DNA of 34,586 nt from an uncultured Pseudomonadota bacterium (GCA_937889395.1 CALAOW010000011.1:1-34586), one strand, 5' to 3'. Shown: positions 25,053 to 31,765, counted from the first letter of the stretch. Numbers and translations: made by a program. The notes: generated from the letters alone by a model not told the origin.

Positions 25053-26237
25053 ATGAGTCTGCCGCTCGAGGGAATCCGCGTGATCGATCTGGGACAGGTT
25101 TACGCGGTGCCGTACTGCACGCTGCAACTCGCGGCGATGGGCGCCGATATCATCAAGATCGAGCCTCCCGTGACCGGCGAAGTGCTGCGGCAGCCGAAAA
25201 TCCCGCCGGGCGGCGCCGGTTACTCGTTCCTGATGCTCAATGCGAACAAACGCTCGGTCACGATCAATCTGAAGGACCGGCGCGGCTATGAAATCCTGCT
25301 CAAGCTGCTCGAGGACGCCGACGTGCTCGCCGAAAATTATCTTGACGGCGTGATGGAGTCGTTCGGACTGGGCTACGAGCAGATCGCCGCGCGGTTTCCG
25401 CGGCTGATTTACGCGTCGGGCAAGGGCTACGGCTCGAACAGCAGGTACGCGAAGCTTGGCTCGATGGACAATACGATCCAGGCGTCGTCGGGATTCATCA
25501 GTGTCACCGGATTTCCCGAGCATCCGGTGAAGACCCCCGCCACTTTCATCGACATGGGAACCGGGAGTCATCTGGTCAGCGGAATCCTGGCCGCGCTGAT
25601 ACATCGCGGGCGCACCGGCCGCGGACAGCATGTCGAGGTCGCGATGCTCGACGTGGCGATTCCCGCGCTGACCAGCGCGCTTGCGCCGGCGCTGCAAGGG
25701 ATGAAGTTCGGGCGGATGGGAAATCGTCATTGGGGCGCATGCCCGACCAACCTCTATCCCGCGCGCGACGGCGAGATATTGATCTTCTGCCTGACCGAAG
25801 CGCATTGGTGCACGCTGGCGAAATTGATGGGACGCGAAGAGCTGATCGCCGATCCGCGATACAGGAATCATGGCGCACGTCTGAAGATTGCCGACGAACT
25901 CGACGCGATTGTCTCCGATTGGACACGAGCACAGCCGCGCGACGCGATGGTCGAGGGACTGATCGAGGCGGGAATCCCATGCGCGCCGGTGCGCACGGTC
26001 GAGGAAGTGATCGCCGATCCTGAAACCGCTCAGCGCCATATGCTTATAGACAGCGAATATCCCACCCGGGGTCCAATCCGCGTCGCCGGCACACCAATCA
26101 AGATGTCCGATGCGCCCGAAGGCGACCGGCCGACGAGAAGGCCGCCCGAGCTTGGCGAGCACAACGCCGAAGTGCTCGGCTCGATCGGAATTGGCGCCGA
26201 CGAACTCGAACGCCTCAAGCGCGCCGGAGTCATCTAA
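25053..26237 (+). CDS. CaiB/BaiF family CoA transferase
   Basis: The 394-residue class III CoA transferase starts LPLEGIRVIDLGQVYAVPYCTLQLAAMGADIIKIEPP. LNANKRSVTINLKDRRG and the region FIDMGTGSHLVSGILAALIHRGRTGRGQHVEV carry the conserved aspartate that forms the acyl-enzyme anhydride. It moves CoA between carboxylic acids and probably activates the substrate of the neighbouring dehydrogenase. AAGGAGAGGCGC precedes the ATG. The last 33 codons (26136-26237) are repeated at 27920-28021. Confidence 0.92.
   Translation: MSLPLEGIRVIDLGQVYAVPYCTLQLAAMGADIIKIEPPVTGEVLRQPKIPPGGAGYSFLMLNANKRSVTINLKDRRGYEILLKLLEDADVLAENYLDGVMESFGLGYEQIAARFPRLIYASGKGYGSNSRYAKLGSMDNTIQASSGFISVTGFPEHPVKTPATFIDMGTGSHLVSGILAALIHRGRTGRGQHVEVAMLDVAIPALTSALAPALQGMKFGRMGNRHWGACPTNLYPARDGEILIFCLTEAHWCTLAKLMGREELIADPRYRNHGARLKIADELDAIVSDWTRAQPRDAMVEGLIEAGIPCAPVRTVEEVIADPETAQRHMLIDSEYPTRGPIRVAGTPIKMSDAPEGDRPTRRPPELGEHNAEVLGSIGIGADELERLKRAGVI
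26133..26237 (+). repeat. Direct repeat A: 3' end of the CoA-transferase gene
   Basis: These bases recur at 27917-28021 with about 14 differences in about 103. The first 28 matching bases, from GAGAAGGCCGCCC to GGCGAGCAC, are identical. Encoded proteins agree at 28 of 33 positions. The two copies bracket the intergenic repeats and the serpin gene. Confidence 0.9.
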
Positions 26238-26243
26238 TTGAAT

Positions 26244-26272
26244 GCGAAACCCACCGTGGGTTTCGCGCATCC
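26244..26272. repeat. GAAACCC palindromic repeat, copy 2
   Basis: GCGAAACCCAC and GTGGGTTTCGC form an 11-bp perfect inverted repeat around one base, followed by GCATCC. It matches the element at 3841-3867 in sequence and flank. It begins 7 nt after the CoA-transferase stop and could act as a transcript-end hairpin, though no T-run follows. Confidence 0.7.
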
Positions 26273-26276
26273 TTGG

Positions 26277-26293
26277 GCAGGGGTGACCCCTGC
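26277..26293. repeat. GCAGGGGTGACCCCTGC palindrome, copy 1
   Basis: This is a perfect 8-bp inverted repeat around a single G. An identical 17-mer occurs at 28751-28767, also immediately after a gene end. Confidence 0.85.
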
Positions 26294-26350
26294 ACCCAAC
26301 TAAAAGTGAAAAGAAAAGATGCGGGCTTCGCCCTGTTAGAACCTTTTTTG

Positions 26351-26374
26351 TGTCATTCTGAGCGCAGCGAAGAA
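26351..26374 (+). repeat. TGTCATTCTGAGCG-type dispersed repeat (short form)
   Basis: Bases 26352-26374 match the reverse complement of 28839-28861 at 22 of 23 positions. Related repeats of this form (TCATTCTGAGCGAAGCGAAGAA) occur in many environmental bacterial genomes, from memory of the motif rather than from a search. Confidence 0.75.
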
Positions 26375-26463
26375 ACCCGGCGCTGTGCTCGACGCCGCAC
26401 TATTCTCGGAATTACAGCAACTGAGCGTGGGTGCGAGGGCTGGCGTTGCACCTCATCCGGCGC

Positions 26464-26512
26464 TTGCTCTTTTGTGTCATCCCGAGCGAAGCCGAAGGAT
26501 CCCGGATCCTTG
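26464..26512 (+). repeat. TGTCATCCCGAGCG-type dispersed repeat (long form)
   Basis: It reads TTGCTCTTTTGTGTCATCCC, then GAGCG and a GGATC-containing end. It corresponds to the reverse complement of 28869-28924 and, more distantly, of 31448-31503. It lies before the serpin gene in the opposite orientation to those two. Confidence 0.75.
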
Positions 26513-26648
26513 CCGCGAGCCCGTGGCACCTCCCTGTATCGCGAGAGGCCGCGCCTCCGGCGCGGGTGAGGGACACCGGAATCGTGCAAAGGCCGGCCGT
26601 CTGGTGTATGCGTGGAGGCTGAATCAGAGTTCTAAATCCTGGGTCGAT

Positions 26649-27920
26649 ATGGAAATTCCGGCTTACATTCGCAACTTGATAGTGGCCGCGTTCGTATTCG
26701 CATCGATTGTGACCTCGTGCGCTCTGGTGAAAGGTGAAGACATCGGGGGCGCGAATATTCCCGCTCCCGACCCAGCGGTCACGAGCCGCGTTTCTTCAGC
26801 GACGGATGATTTCGGCTTTCGACTGCTGAAGGCGCTGGCCAAAGACCCGGCGCAAAATACCATCATATCCCCGCTTGGGGTCGCGACGGCGTTTGCCATG
26901 GCATACAACGGCGCCGCCGGCGATAACAAAACGGAGATGGCTAAGACGCTCGCTCTCGGATCGCTTGGCGACGAGGACATCAATCGAGCCAATCACTACT
27001 TGATGCACACCCTCGCGGCGGCGGATCCCGCGGTGCAGAGTGAAATCGCCAATGCGCTGTGGGTACAGAAAGACTTCCCAATCAACCCGGATTTTCGCAC
27101 AGTGTGCGAATCCTTCTACAATGCGAGCGCTGCCAGCCTGAATTTCATCGGCGATCCGGCGGGAGCCGCGGCGGAAATCAACTCGTGGGTTGACAAAAAC
27201 ACCCATCACCGGATTCCGGTCTTAGTCGCGGGGATTAGACCCGATACCCGGCTGATGCTGACCGACGCGGTCTACTTCAAAGGCCGCTGGTCATCGCAGT
27301 TCAAAAAAGCACAAACGCGGCCACGGCCGTTTCATCTTCTGAGCGGCGATTCGCGGCAGACCGCAATGATGGATCAATCGGGAAATTACTCTTACCTCGA
27401 GAATCAGAACTTCCAGGCCATTCGCATCCCCTATGGCAATCAGCGCTATGCGATGTACGTATTTATCCCGCGCGAGATGGCGGGACTGCACGATTTTATC
27501 CGCTCGCTCGATGAAACGCATTGGACGCAATGGACAAGTCAGTTTGCTCGAAGGTCCGGAGAGATAGTTATCCCAAAGTTCGAAACGACCTATAGCAAGC
27601 AGCTCAATGAGACTCTGAAGGAAATGGGAATGAGGTTGGCGTTCGATCGCATAGCAGCCGATTTTTCGCGAATTCATCCCTACCTATTTATCAGCGACGT
27701 TGAACATAAGACGTGGGTAAAGGTCGATGAGGAGGGAACCGAAGCCGCGGCGGCTACCTCAATCGGCATGAGTATGGCCCTTGCGGTTGGTACATCCATG
27801 CGTCCGTTTGTGATGATAGTGGATCACCCGTTCTTCTTCGCGATTACCGAGCAGCAATCCGGCGCGCTGTTGTTTGCCGGCGTTGTCATGGATCCGACGT
27901 TGACCGGTGGTGCGCGATGA
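26649..27920 (+). CDS. Serpin-family protease inhibitor, predicted lipoprotein
   Basis: The 423-residue protein has an export signal with a lipobox-like end (IVTSC, cysteine 24), so it is probably a membrane-anchored periplasmic or surface lipoprotein. From about residue 50 it is a full serpin: NTIISPLGVATAFAMAYNGAAG, LMLTDAVYFKGRWSSQF, and the signature DHPFFFAITEQQSGALLFAGVVMDP. The hinge of the reactive loop (residues 361-370, EEGTEAAAAT) is the inhibitory type. Counting from the P15 glycine puts P1-P1' near Ala377-Leu378, implying an elastase- or subtilisin-like target. ATG at 26649 is chosen at the signal peptide. Its TGA at 27918 overlaps the copied CoA-transferase tail. Confidence 0.9.
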   Translation: MEIPAYIRNLIVAAFVFASIVTSCALVKGEDIGGANIPAPDPAVTSRVSSATDDFGFRLLKALAKDPAQNTIISPLGVATAFAMAYNGAAGDNKTEMAKTLALGSLGDEDINRANHYLMHTLAAADPAVQSEIANALWVQKDFPINPDFRTVCESFYNASAASLNFIGDPAGAAAEINSWVDKNTHHRIPVLVAGIRPDTRLMLTDAVYFKGRWSSQFKKAQTRPRPFHLLSGDSRQTAMMDQSGNYSYLENQNFQAIRIPYGNQRYAMYVFIPREMAGLHDFIRSLDETHWTQWTSQFARRSGEIVIPKFETTYSKQLNETLKEMGMRLAFDRIAADFSRIHPYLFISDVEHKTWVKVDEEGTEAAAATSIGMSMALAVGTSMRPFVMIVDHPFFFAITEQQSGALLFAGVVMDPTLTGGAR

Positions 27921-28021
27921 GAAGGCCGCCCGAGCTTGGCGAGCACGACGCCGAAGTACTCGGGACGATCGGAATTGGCGCGGATGAGGCCAAACGCCTC
28001 AAGCGCGGTGGAGTTATCTGA
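27917..28021 (+). pseudogene. Second copy of the CoA-transferase 3' end (34-codon remnant)
   Basis: Starting with ATG (27917, overlapping the serpin stop as ATGA) and ending with TGA (28019-28021), the frame encodes RRPPELGEHDAEVLGTIGIGADEAKRLKRGGVI after the Met. That matches the C-terminus of the CaiB-type protein ending at 26237 in 28 of 33 residues. The remaining 360 or so residues are absent, so this is a fragment. It cannot be a functional transferase. The frame has stayed open, and several changes are at third bases. It is direct repeat B, partner of 26133-26237. Confidence 0.9.
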
Positions 28022-28061
28022 GCGGATGCGGGTTGCGCAATTGGTGGCGGAGGAGGGTGGA

Positions 28062-28751
28062 GTGGCCCGCGGGCGTTTTCGCGCGGTCATCCGGCGCGCA
28101 TCAGCGGTCGTGTTCGCGCTCGCAATCTCGAATGCGCTAATCGCGTGCGAGCCGACGGAGTCAACTGGCTATCCGCCCAACGACACCGGCGCCCCGGCTG
28201 AAGTCGGGAAAGCACGGCCGCTCGAGCTGTCGTCATCGGAGTTCGCGCTCGACATGGTCACGCCCGCCGGAATTCGCGTCAAGACGAACGGCCAGTATAA
28301 GACCGAGGCCGTGAGTAAGGCCGCGGCCCTTGCGATCGATCGTTACTGGAACGAAGTTCGCTCTTGCGCGGCCGGCGTGGAACGGCCCGGCGACATGGAT
28401 GTCCGCGACCTGACGGATGAGTTCCCGCGCCATCTGGCGGTTGAGATTGCGAACAACTGGAAGGTGGTCGAGGGTCCGACAACGCATCGCAGGATACAGG
28501 CGTTCCCGTCGATTGCGCGGCGGGGCTCGTGGTCAACGGCGCGGCGCCAGGAGGACGCGCTCTACATTGTAGTTGTCCCGGAGTTGAATGGACTCGGTCC
28601 GCAGATGGTCAATGAGCTGAATCTGTGGCTGAGCAAGAACGCGAACGTGCCGCCGACGGCGGATTTGGTCGGTGCGTGTGCGTCGGTCGCGTGCGTGAGG
28701 TTCAACTATAACAACGCGCCGTCGCAGGCATGGAACGAGTGCAAGCAGTAG
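28062..28751 (+). CDS. Predicted lipoprotein of unknown function
   Basis: The 229-residue product has a basic n-region (ARGRFRAVIRR), a hydrophobic core and the lipobox LIAC (cysteine 29), followed by a proline/glycine-rich linker. The mature part contains ALAIDRYWNEVRSC, LYIVVVPELNGLGPQMVNELNLWLSKNANVPPTADLVGACASVACVRFNYN, with four cysteines that may form disulfides. I do not recognise a domain. The GTG at 28062 is preferred because GGAGGAGGGTGG lies just upstream and it begins the signal peptide; ATG at 28026 would add 12 residues. It ends inside a palindromic repeat. Confidence 0.75.
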   Translation: MARGRFRAVIRRASAVVFALAISNALIACEPTESTGYPPNDTGAPAEVGKARPLELSSSEFALDMVTPAGIRVKTNGQYKTEAVSKAAALAIDRYWNEVRSCAAGVERPGDMDVRDLTDEFPRHLAVEIANNWKVVEGPTTHRRIQAFPSIARRGSWSTARRQEDALYIVVVPELNGLGPQMVNELNLWLSKNANVPPTADLVGACASVACVRFNYNNAPSQAWNECKQ

Positions 28752-28767
28752 CAGGGGTGACCCCTGC
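28751..28767. repeat. GCAGGGGTGACCCCTGC palindrome, copy 2
   Basis: It is identical over 17 bases to 26277-26293. Its first G is the last base of the lipoprotein's TAG stop. The position at a gene end in both cases suggests a preferred insertion site or a role at transcript ends. Confidence 0.85.
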
Positions 28768-28811
28768 CCGTTGGCACGGGAGGCCAGTATTAAGAAAGCG
28801 CGCGCTGCTTA

Positions 28812-28835
28812 CGCCGGACGCAGAAGCGTCCGGCG
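28812..28835. repeat. Perfect GC-rich hairpin
   Basis: CGCCGGACGC (28812-28821) and GCGTCCGGCG (28826-28835) pair over ten bases around the loop AGAA. It abuts the dispersed repeat that starts at 28839. No T-run follows on either strand, so it is better seen as part of the composite repeat than as a terminator. Confidence 0.7.
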
Positions 28836-28838
28836 AGA

Positions 28839-28924
28839 TTCTTCGCTTCGCTCAGAATGACGGAAACAAAGATCCGGGGTCCCTCGGCTCCGCAGACTCC
28901 GCTCGGGATGACACAAAAGAGCAG
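28839..28924 (-). repeat. Composite dispersed repeat before the ATPase gene
   Basis: On the minus strand it carries first the long form (28924-28869, matching 26464-26512 and resembling 31503-31448) and then the short form (28861-28839, matching 26352-26374). It fills most of the 240-nt gap between the lipoprotein and ATPase genes. Confidence 0.75.
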
Positions 28925-28983
28925 GGGGCGGGCACCTGCTGTTTCCCGGGGTAACCAATTATCCACATTTTGGTCTGCATAAC

Positions 28984-29014
28984 GTGACATTATGATGCTG
29001 CCTACTCTTATAGT
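28984..29014 (+). promoter_or_regulatory. Possible promoter of the ATPase gene
   Basis: GTGACA (28984-28989) and TATAGT (29009-29014) resemble -35 and -10 boxes with a 19-bp spacer. If used, transcription begins near 29020, downstream of the first ATG of the long frame (28992). That would favour the start at 29074 in the other frame. Confidence 0.35.
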
Positions 29015-31490
29015 CTCCTCCGATCGAGTTGCAGAAGGGCGCGGGAGCGAGCGGGCGCGCAGCAGAGGGCGCAATGGCAGTGCTGTCTCATCCGATGGAA
29101 TCGCACAACGGCGGAAAGCGGCGCGCGAGCGCGCCGCGCTAGTTCGAACTCGAGCCGCCTGCACCCGAACGATTGCGACTGGAGACGACGCCGCGCGTCT
29201 CGACCGTCGCGAGCTACGTGTTCACACGCGCGGCCGAACGCTCGTGGGGAAGTCCTCAATCAGCATCTTGCTGAGCCGCAAAGGGGCCGTGTTCTGGATT
29301 GGCGGCCCGGCCGGATGCGGCAAGACGCATTTCCTTGACTACGTAATCGCGCTGCAGAGGCGGGCGGGCGCGCTCGACGCGCAAAACATTCGGCGCCTGG
29401 TGTGCGGGCTCGAGCTGGCCGGACGGGTGAGTGCGGCAGAAGCCGAGCTGTTCCTGCTGAGCGTCCTGGCCGAGCAAATCGGCGGCGACCCGCGCTCGTC
29501 GGGCGATCTTTTCCGCCAGATGCGCGGTGCGGCCGCGTTGAACGTGGGGCTGGAGACTGCGCGGCGGACCGGAATCAGGGCGGTAACGGTTGCGATAGAT
29601 TTCGGAACGTCGCAATGCGAGTCGGCGGCGGATTTCTTTAAGATGCTAGCTCAAGTTGCCGCGTCGGTCCGCCAGGTAAAGTTCACCGTGATCGCAGCCG
29701 GGCGCGCGACGGCTCCGGAAGCGACGCGAGCGCTTGCGGTGGCGCCGCGCGACGCGAACGAGGAAACAATCATCGCGGTGCGGCGCGCGCGACGGCTGGT
29801 CGAGGACGCCGAGTTCGACGCCGGCATCGCGTACGCGGGAATAGATACGGCGGGCTTGGCGCCTGACTCGATTTTCCCGTTCCATCCGCTAACGCTTAGC
29901 GCGCTTCGAGCAATCGCCACCCGTCCCAATCCAGCCGGTGAAAGTTCCGATCCCGCAACGATCGTATCGCTGTCGCGCCTGGCCCGCGAAGTGTTGTCCT
30001 CGCCAATTTTCGCCGGCGCCGCCGGCGGCGGCGAATCGCCGGCGCGGCTGATCTACCCACCCGACCTGACGATGAACGCGGTAATTTCAAGCCAGATCAA
30101 GGCGCTCCTGGCTGAAGCCGGGCGCGCTGCGTGGAAGATTGCGCGCGACCGGATCGCCGATCTGGATGGGTACGAGAAGGACCTCGCGCGCGAAATAATC
30201 GACTCGCTGATCATGGAGAATGTGTGCGGCGGCACGGCGGCGCTCGCGATCGAAGAACTGCAGTCGCGAGTGCCGATGGTCGCACTCGGCGGTACGGCGG
30301 ATGAGCGGACGCTTGCGGCCGTGCGCGGGTTGCTGCGCCGATTGGAGGTGTCCACCGGCGGCGTGATCCGTTTCGAAACCGACGCGGCCCGGTTCGACCC
30401 GGAGGCCGCCGGCGCGCCAAATCTCGCGGCGTTCAACGCGGCGCTTGTGCTGGCGCGGCGATTCGATCCGCGGCTTGGGCTCGCGCGCGACCGCGAAGGG
30501 CTGGACGCACGCCTGAAGCGACTCGAAGCCGCGATGGCCGACGCAGTCGAGGCGGCAATCCGCACGCGCAACGTGCTCGCGTCGGCGCTTACGGAAGCGA
30601 ACCTCGAGATGCCCGCGGCTAATCGCGCGGCGGCGATGCTCGAGGCGGCGGCCGATCGATCGTATCTCGCGTCGGCCATCCAGATCGCCGACGCGTACGA
30701 GGCAATCGCGGCCGCTTGCGTGTCGATGCCGCGGATGCGTTCGATGCGCGAGTCTCTCACTGCGACAGGACTGCGCGCGGCGCCGGGCGAGGCCGGCTTA
30801 TCAGAAAGTGTCTCGCGTGAATCGGCGGTTGCTTCATTGGAGACCGAGTGCGAACTGCTCCGAGTGGAACTTGGGCCGCGAATCCTGACGGGCCCGCCGC
30901 GCAGTCTGGACGCGATGGAAGCACGCTTTCAAAAATTCAAATGGACGTACGTGCAGTGTTATCTGAGCGCGCATGAGCGATGGCGCCTGAAGATGGAGCG
31001 GCTGGAGCTGGTCGCCGGCGACGCGCGACGGTACTTCGACGCGCTCACGCGGCTCAACGCGATCGCCGCGCTCGGTCTCCCCGAAGGCGAGCAGCTGGGG
31101 GCGCGGATGGCGGAGCTAGCCGCGCGCGTGGTGCGATGCGAGCTTAAGGACGCAATCGCGCCCGAGACGACGCCGCGATGTTCGAGCTGCGGGTTTCAGC
31201 TGGGCGCGGCGTCGCCACAGGCGGAACTCGAGGAAGCGATGGAGGGGATTCGTCGCGCGCTCGAGATCAAACTGGCAGCGCTCTCGCAAAGCATGATCGC
31301 GCGCCTGATTCGCATTCACGACCGCGAGCATCGCCTCGAAGGATTCCTGAAGATCACGCAGGCCGCGCAGACCGACGCGCTGGTGCGGGTGCTCGACGAG
31401 AAGCTCGCGCGATACCTGGCGCAGGTGCTCGACGAAAATGAGACAGCGGATCCAGGGTTCCCCCGGCCCCGCAGACTTCGCTCGGGATAA
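28992..31490 (+). CDS. Large P-loop protein, PglY/DUF6079-like, probably truncated
   Basis: The open frame encodes up to 832 residues, but only the part after about residue 85 looks genuine. Walker A is GPAGCGKT (residues 105-112) within AVFWIGGPAGCGKTHFLDYV. The Walker B strand AVTVAIDFG has aspartate but no following glutamate. Helical regions lead to a CSSC zinc knuckle (cysteines 730 and 733) and a long amphipathic C-terminal helix. This order, with the GxxGxGKTHF loop, resembles PglY and the DUF6079 ATPases of BREX phage defence. That is inference from architecture, and no other BREX gene is in the window. The true N-terminus seems to lie in another frame (29074-29274). The last 14 codons come from a dispersed repeat. 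Confidence 0.6.
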   Translation: MMLPTLIVSSDRVAEGRGSERARSRGRNGSAVSSDGIAQRRKAARERAALVRTRAACTRTIATGDDAARLDRRELRVHTRGRTLVGKSSISILLSRKGAVFWIGGPAGCGKTHFLDYVIALQRRAGALDAQNIRRLVCGLELAGRVSAAEAELFLLSVLAEQIGGDPRSSGDLFRQMRGAAALNVGLETARRTGIRAVTVAIDFGTSQCESAADFFKMLAQVAASVRQVKFTVIAAGRATAPEATRALAVAPRDANEETIIAVRRARRLVEDAEFDAGIAYAGIDTAGLAPDSIFPFHPLTLSALRAIATRPNPAGESSDPATIVSLSRLAREVLSSPIFAGAAGGGESPARLIYPPDLTMNAVISSQIKALLAEAGRAAWKIARDRIADLDGYEKDLAREIIDSLIMENVCGGTAALAIEELQSRVPMVALGGTADERTLAAVRGLLRRLEVSTGGVIRFETDAARFDPEAAGAPNLAAFNAALVLARRFDPRLGLARDREGLDARLKRLEAAMADAVEAAIRTRNVLASALTEANLEMPAANRAAAMLEAAADRSYLASAIQIADAYEAIAAACVSMPRMRSMRESLTATGLRAAPGEAGLSESVSRESAVASLETECELLRVELGPRILTGPPRSLDAMEARFQKFKWTYVQCYLSAHERWRLKMERLELVAGDARRYFDALTRLNAIAALGLPEGEQLGARMAELAARVVRCELKDAIAPETTPRCSSCGFQLGAASPQAELEEAMEGIRRALEIKLAALSQSMIARLIRIHDREHRLEGFLKITQAAQTDALVRVLDEKLARYLAQVLDENETADPGFPRPRRLRSG
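29074..29274 (+). pseudogene. Displaced N-terminus of the PglY-like ATPase in another frame
   Basis: From ATG 29074, behind AGAGGG, this frame reads MAVLSHPMESHNGGKRRASAPR, then TAG (29140-29142), then FELEPPAPERLRLETTPRVS and TVASYVFTRAAERSWG. Between 29143 and 29247 third codon positions are mostly G or C, as in real genes here. After the G4 run (29246-29249) this frame turns AT-rich at third positions and soon stops. One extra G would join ...AAERSWG to KSSISILLSRKGAVFW in the long frame. Thus the gene carries at least a nonsense codon and a frameshift, unless either is a sequencing error. Confidence 0.6.
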
Positions 31491-31503
31491 CACAAAAAAG
31501 CGG
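31448..31503 (-). repeat. Dispersed repeat supplying the end of the ATPase gene
   Basis: The plus-strand bases align with 28869-28924 along most of their length; the stretch CCGCAGACTTCGCTCGGGAT differs from its counterpart by one base. The TAA at 31488-31490 falls within it, so the ATPase ends in the repeat-encoded residues ADPGFPRPRRLRSG. Confidence 0.75.
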
Positions 31504-31519
31504 GCGCGCGGGAGTTCAG

Positions 31520-31765
31520 CTAGCGGGCGGGGGCCTTGCGTTTTTTCGGTTGGCCGGGAGGAAACGCGCTCGCGCGTTTGGGCCGCGGCCGAACGTTGAG
31601 ACGATCGAGAAGGCGGAAGTACGAATCGCGGACGATTTCGAGTCCCCACAGCAGGGTCAGACCCAACGCCCGGCCAACTGCGCCAGCGACTTCCTTGACT
31701 AGAGGAAGACCGCGCAGCGGCTCGATGCGAATCTCGACTCGCGCTTTCTCTTCGACGGTTTCCAT
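31520..31765 (-). CDS. Small protein of unknown function
   Basis: This 81-residue frame begins METVEEKARVEIRIEPLRGLPLV. A mildly hydrophobic segment (AVGRALGLTLLWGLEIV, about residues 28-44) is followed by a basic tail (RPRPKRASAFPPGQPKKRKAPAR). It may associate with the membrane. ATG at 31765 is preceded by an in-frame GTG. Codon use looks coding, but I recognise no family. It converges with the ATPase gene, 29 nt apart. Confidence 0.5.
   Translation of the reverse strand: METVEEKARVEIRIEPLRGLPLVKEVAGAVGRALGLTLLWGLEIVRDSYFRLLDRLNVRPRPKRASAFPPGQPKKRKAPAR

Larger units (their letters stand above)
26238..26648. other. Repeat-filled intergenic segment before the serpin gene
   Basis: These 411 nt hold no gene I can support. 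From left to right: the GAAACCC palindrome (26244-26272), the GCAGGGGT palindrome (26277-26293), a small GGGC-TTC-GCCC hairpin (26323-26333) with a T6 run about ten bases later, and two copies of the dispersed TGTCAT-type repeat (26351-26374 and 26464-26512). A reading frame open from 26385 is a product of these repeats, not coding. Confidence 0.6.

Noticed and set aside
26323-26349. GGGC-TTC-GCCC hairpin with a later T6 run as terminator of the CoA-transferase operon
   Set aside because: The stem is only four base pairs and the T-run starts about ten bases away; too weak to call.
26385-26648. N-terminal extension of the serpin frame
   Set aside because: It is translated from dispersed repeats; a proper signal peptide begins at 26649.
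26351-31503. Repeats as a CRISPR array
   Set aside because: The copies are few, irregularly spaced, in both orientations and separated by genes.
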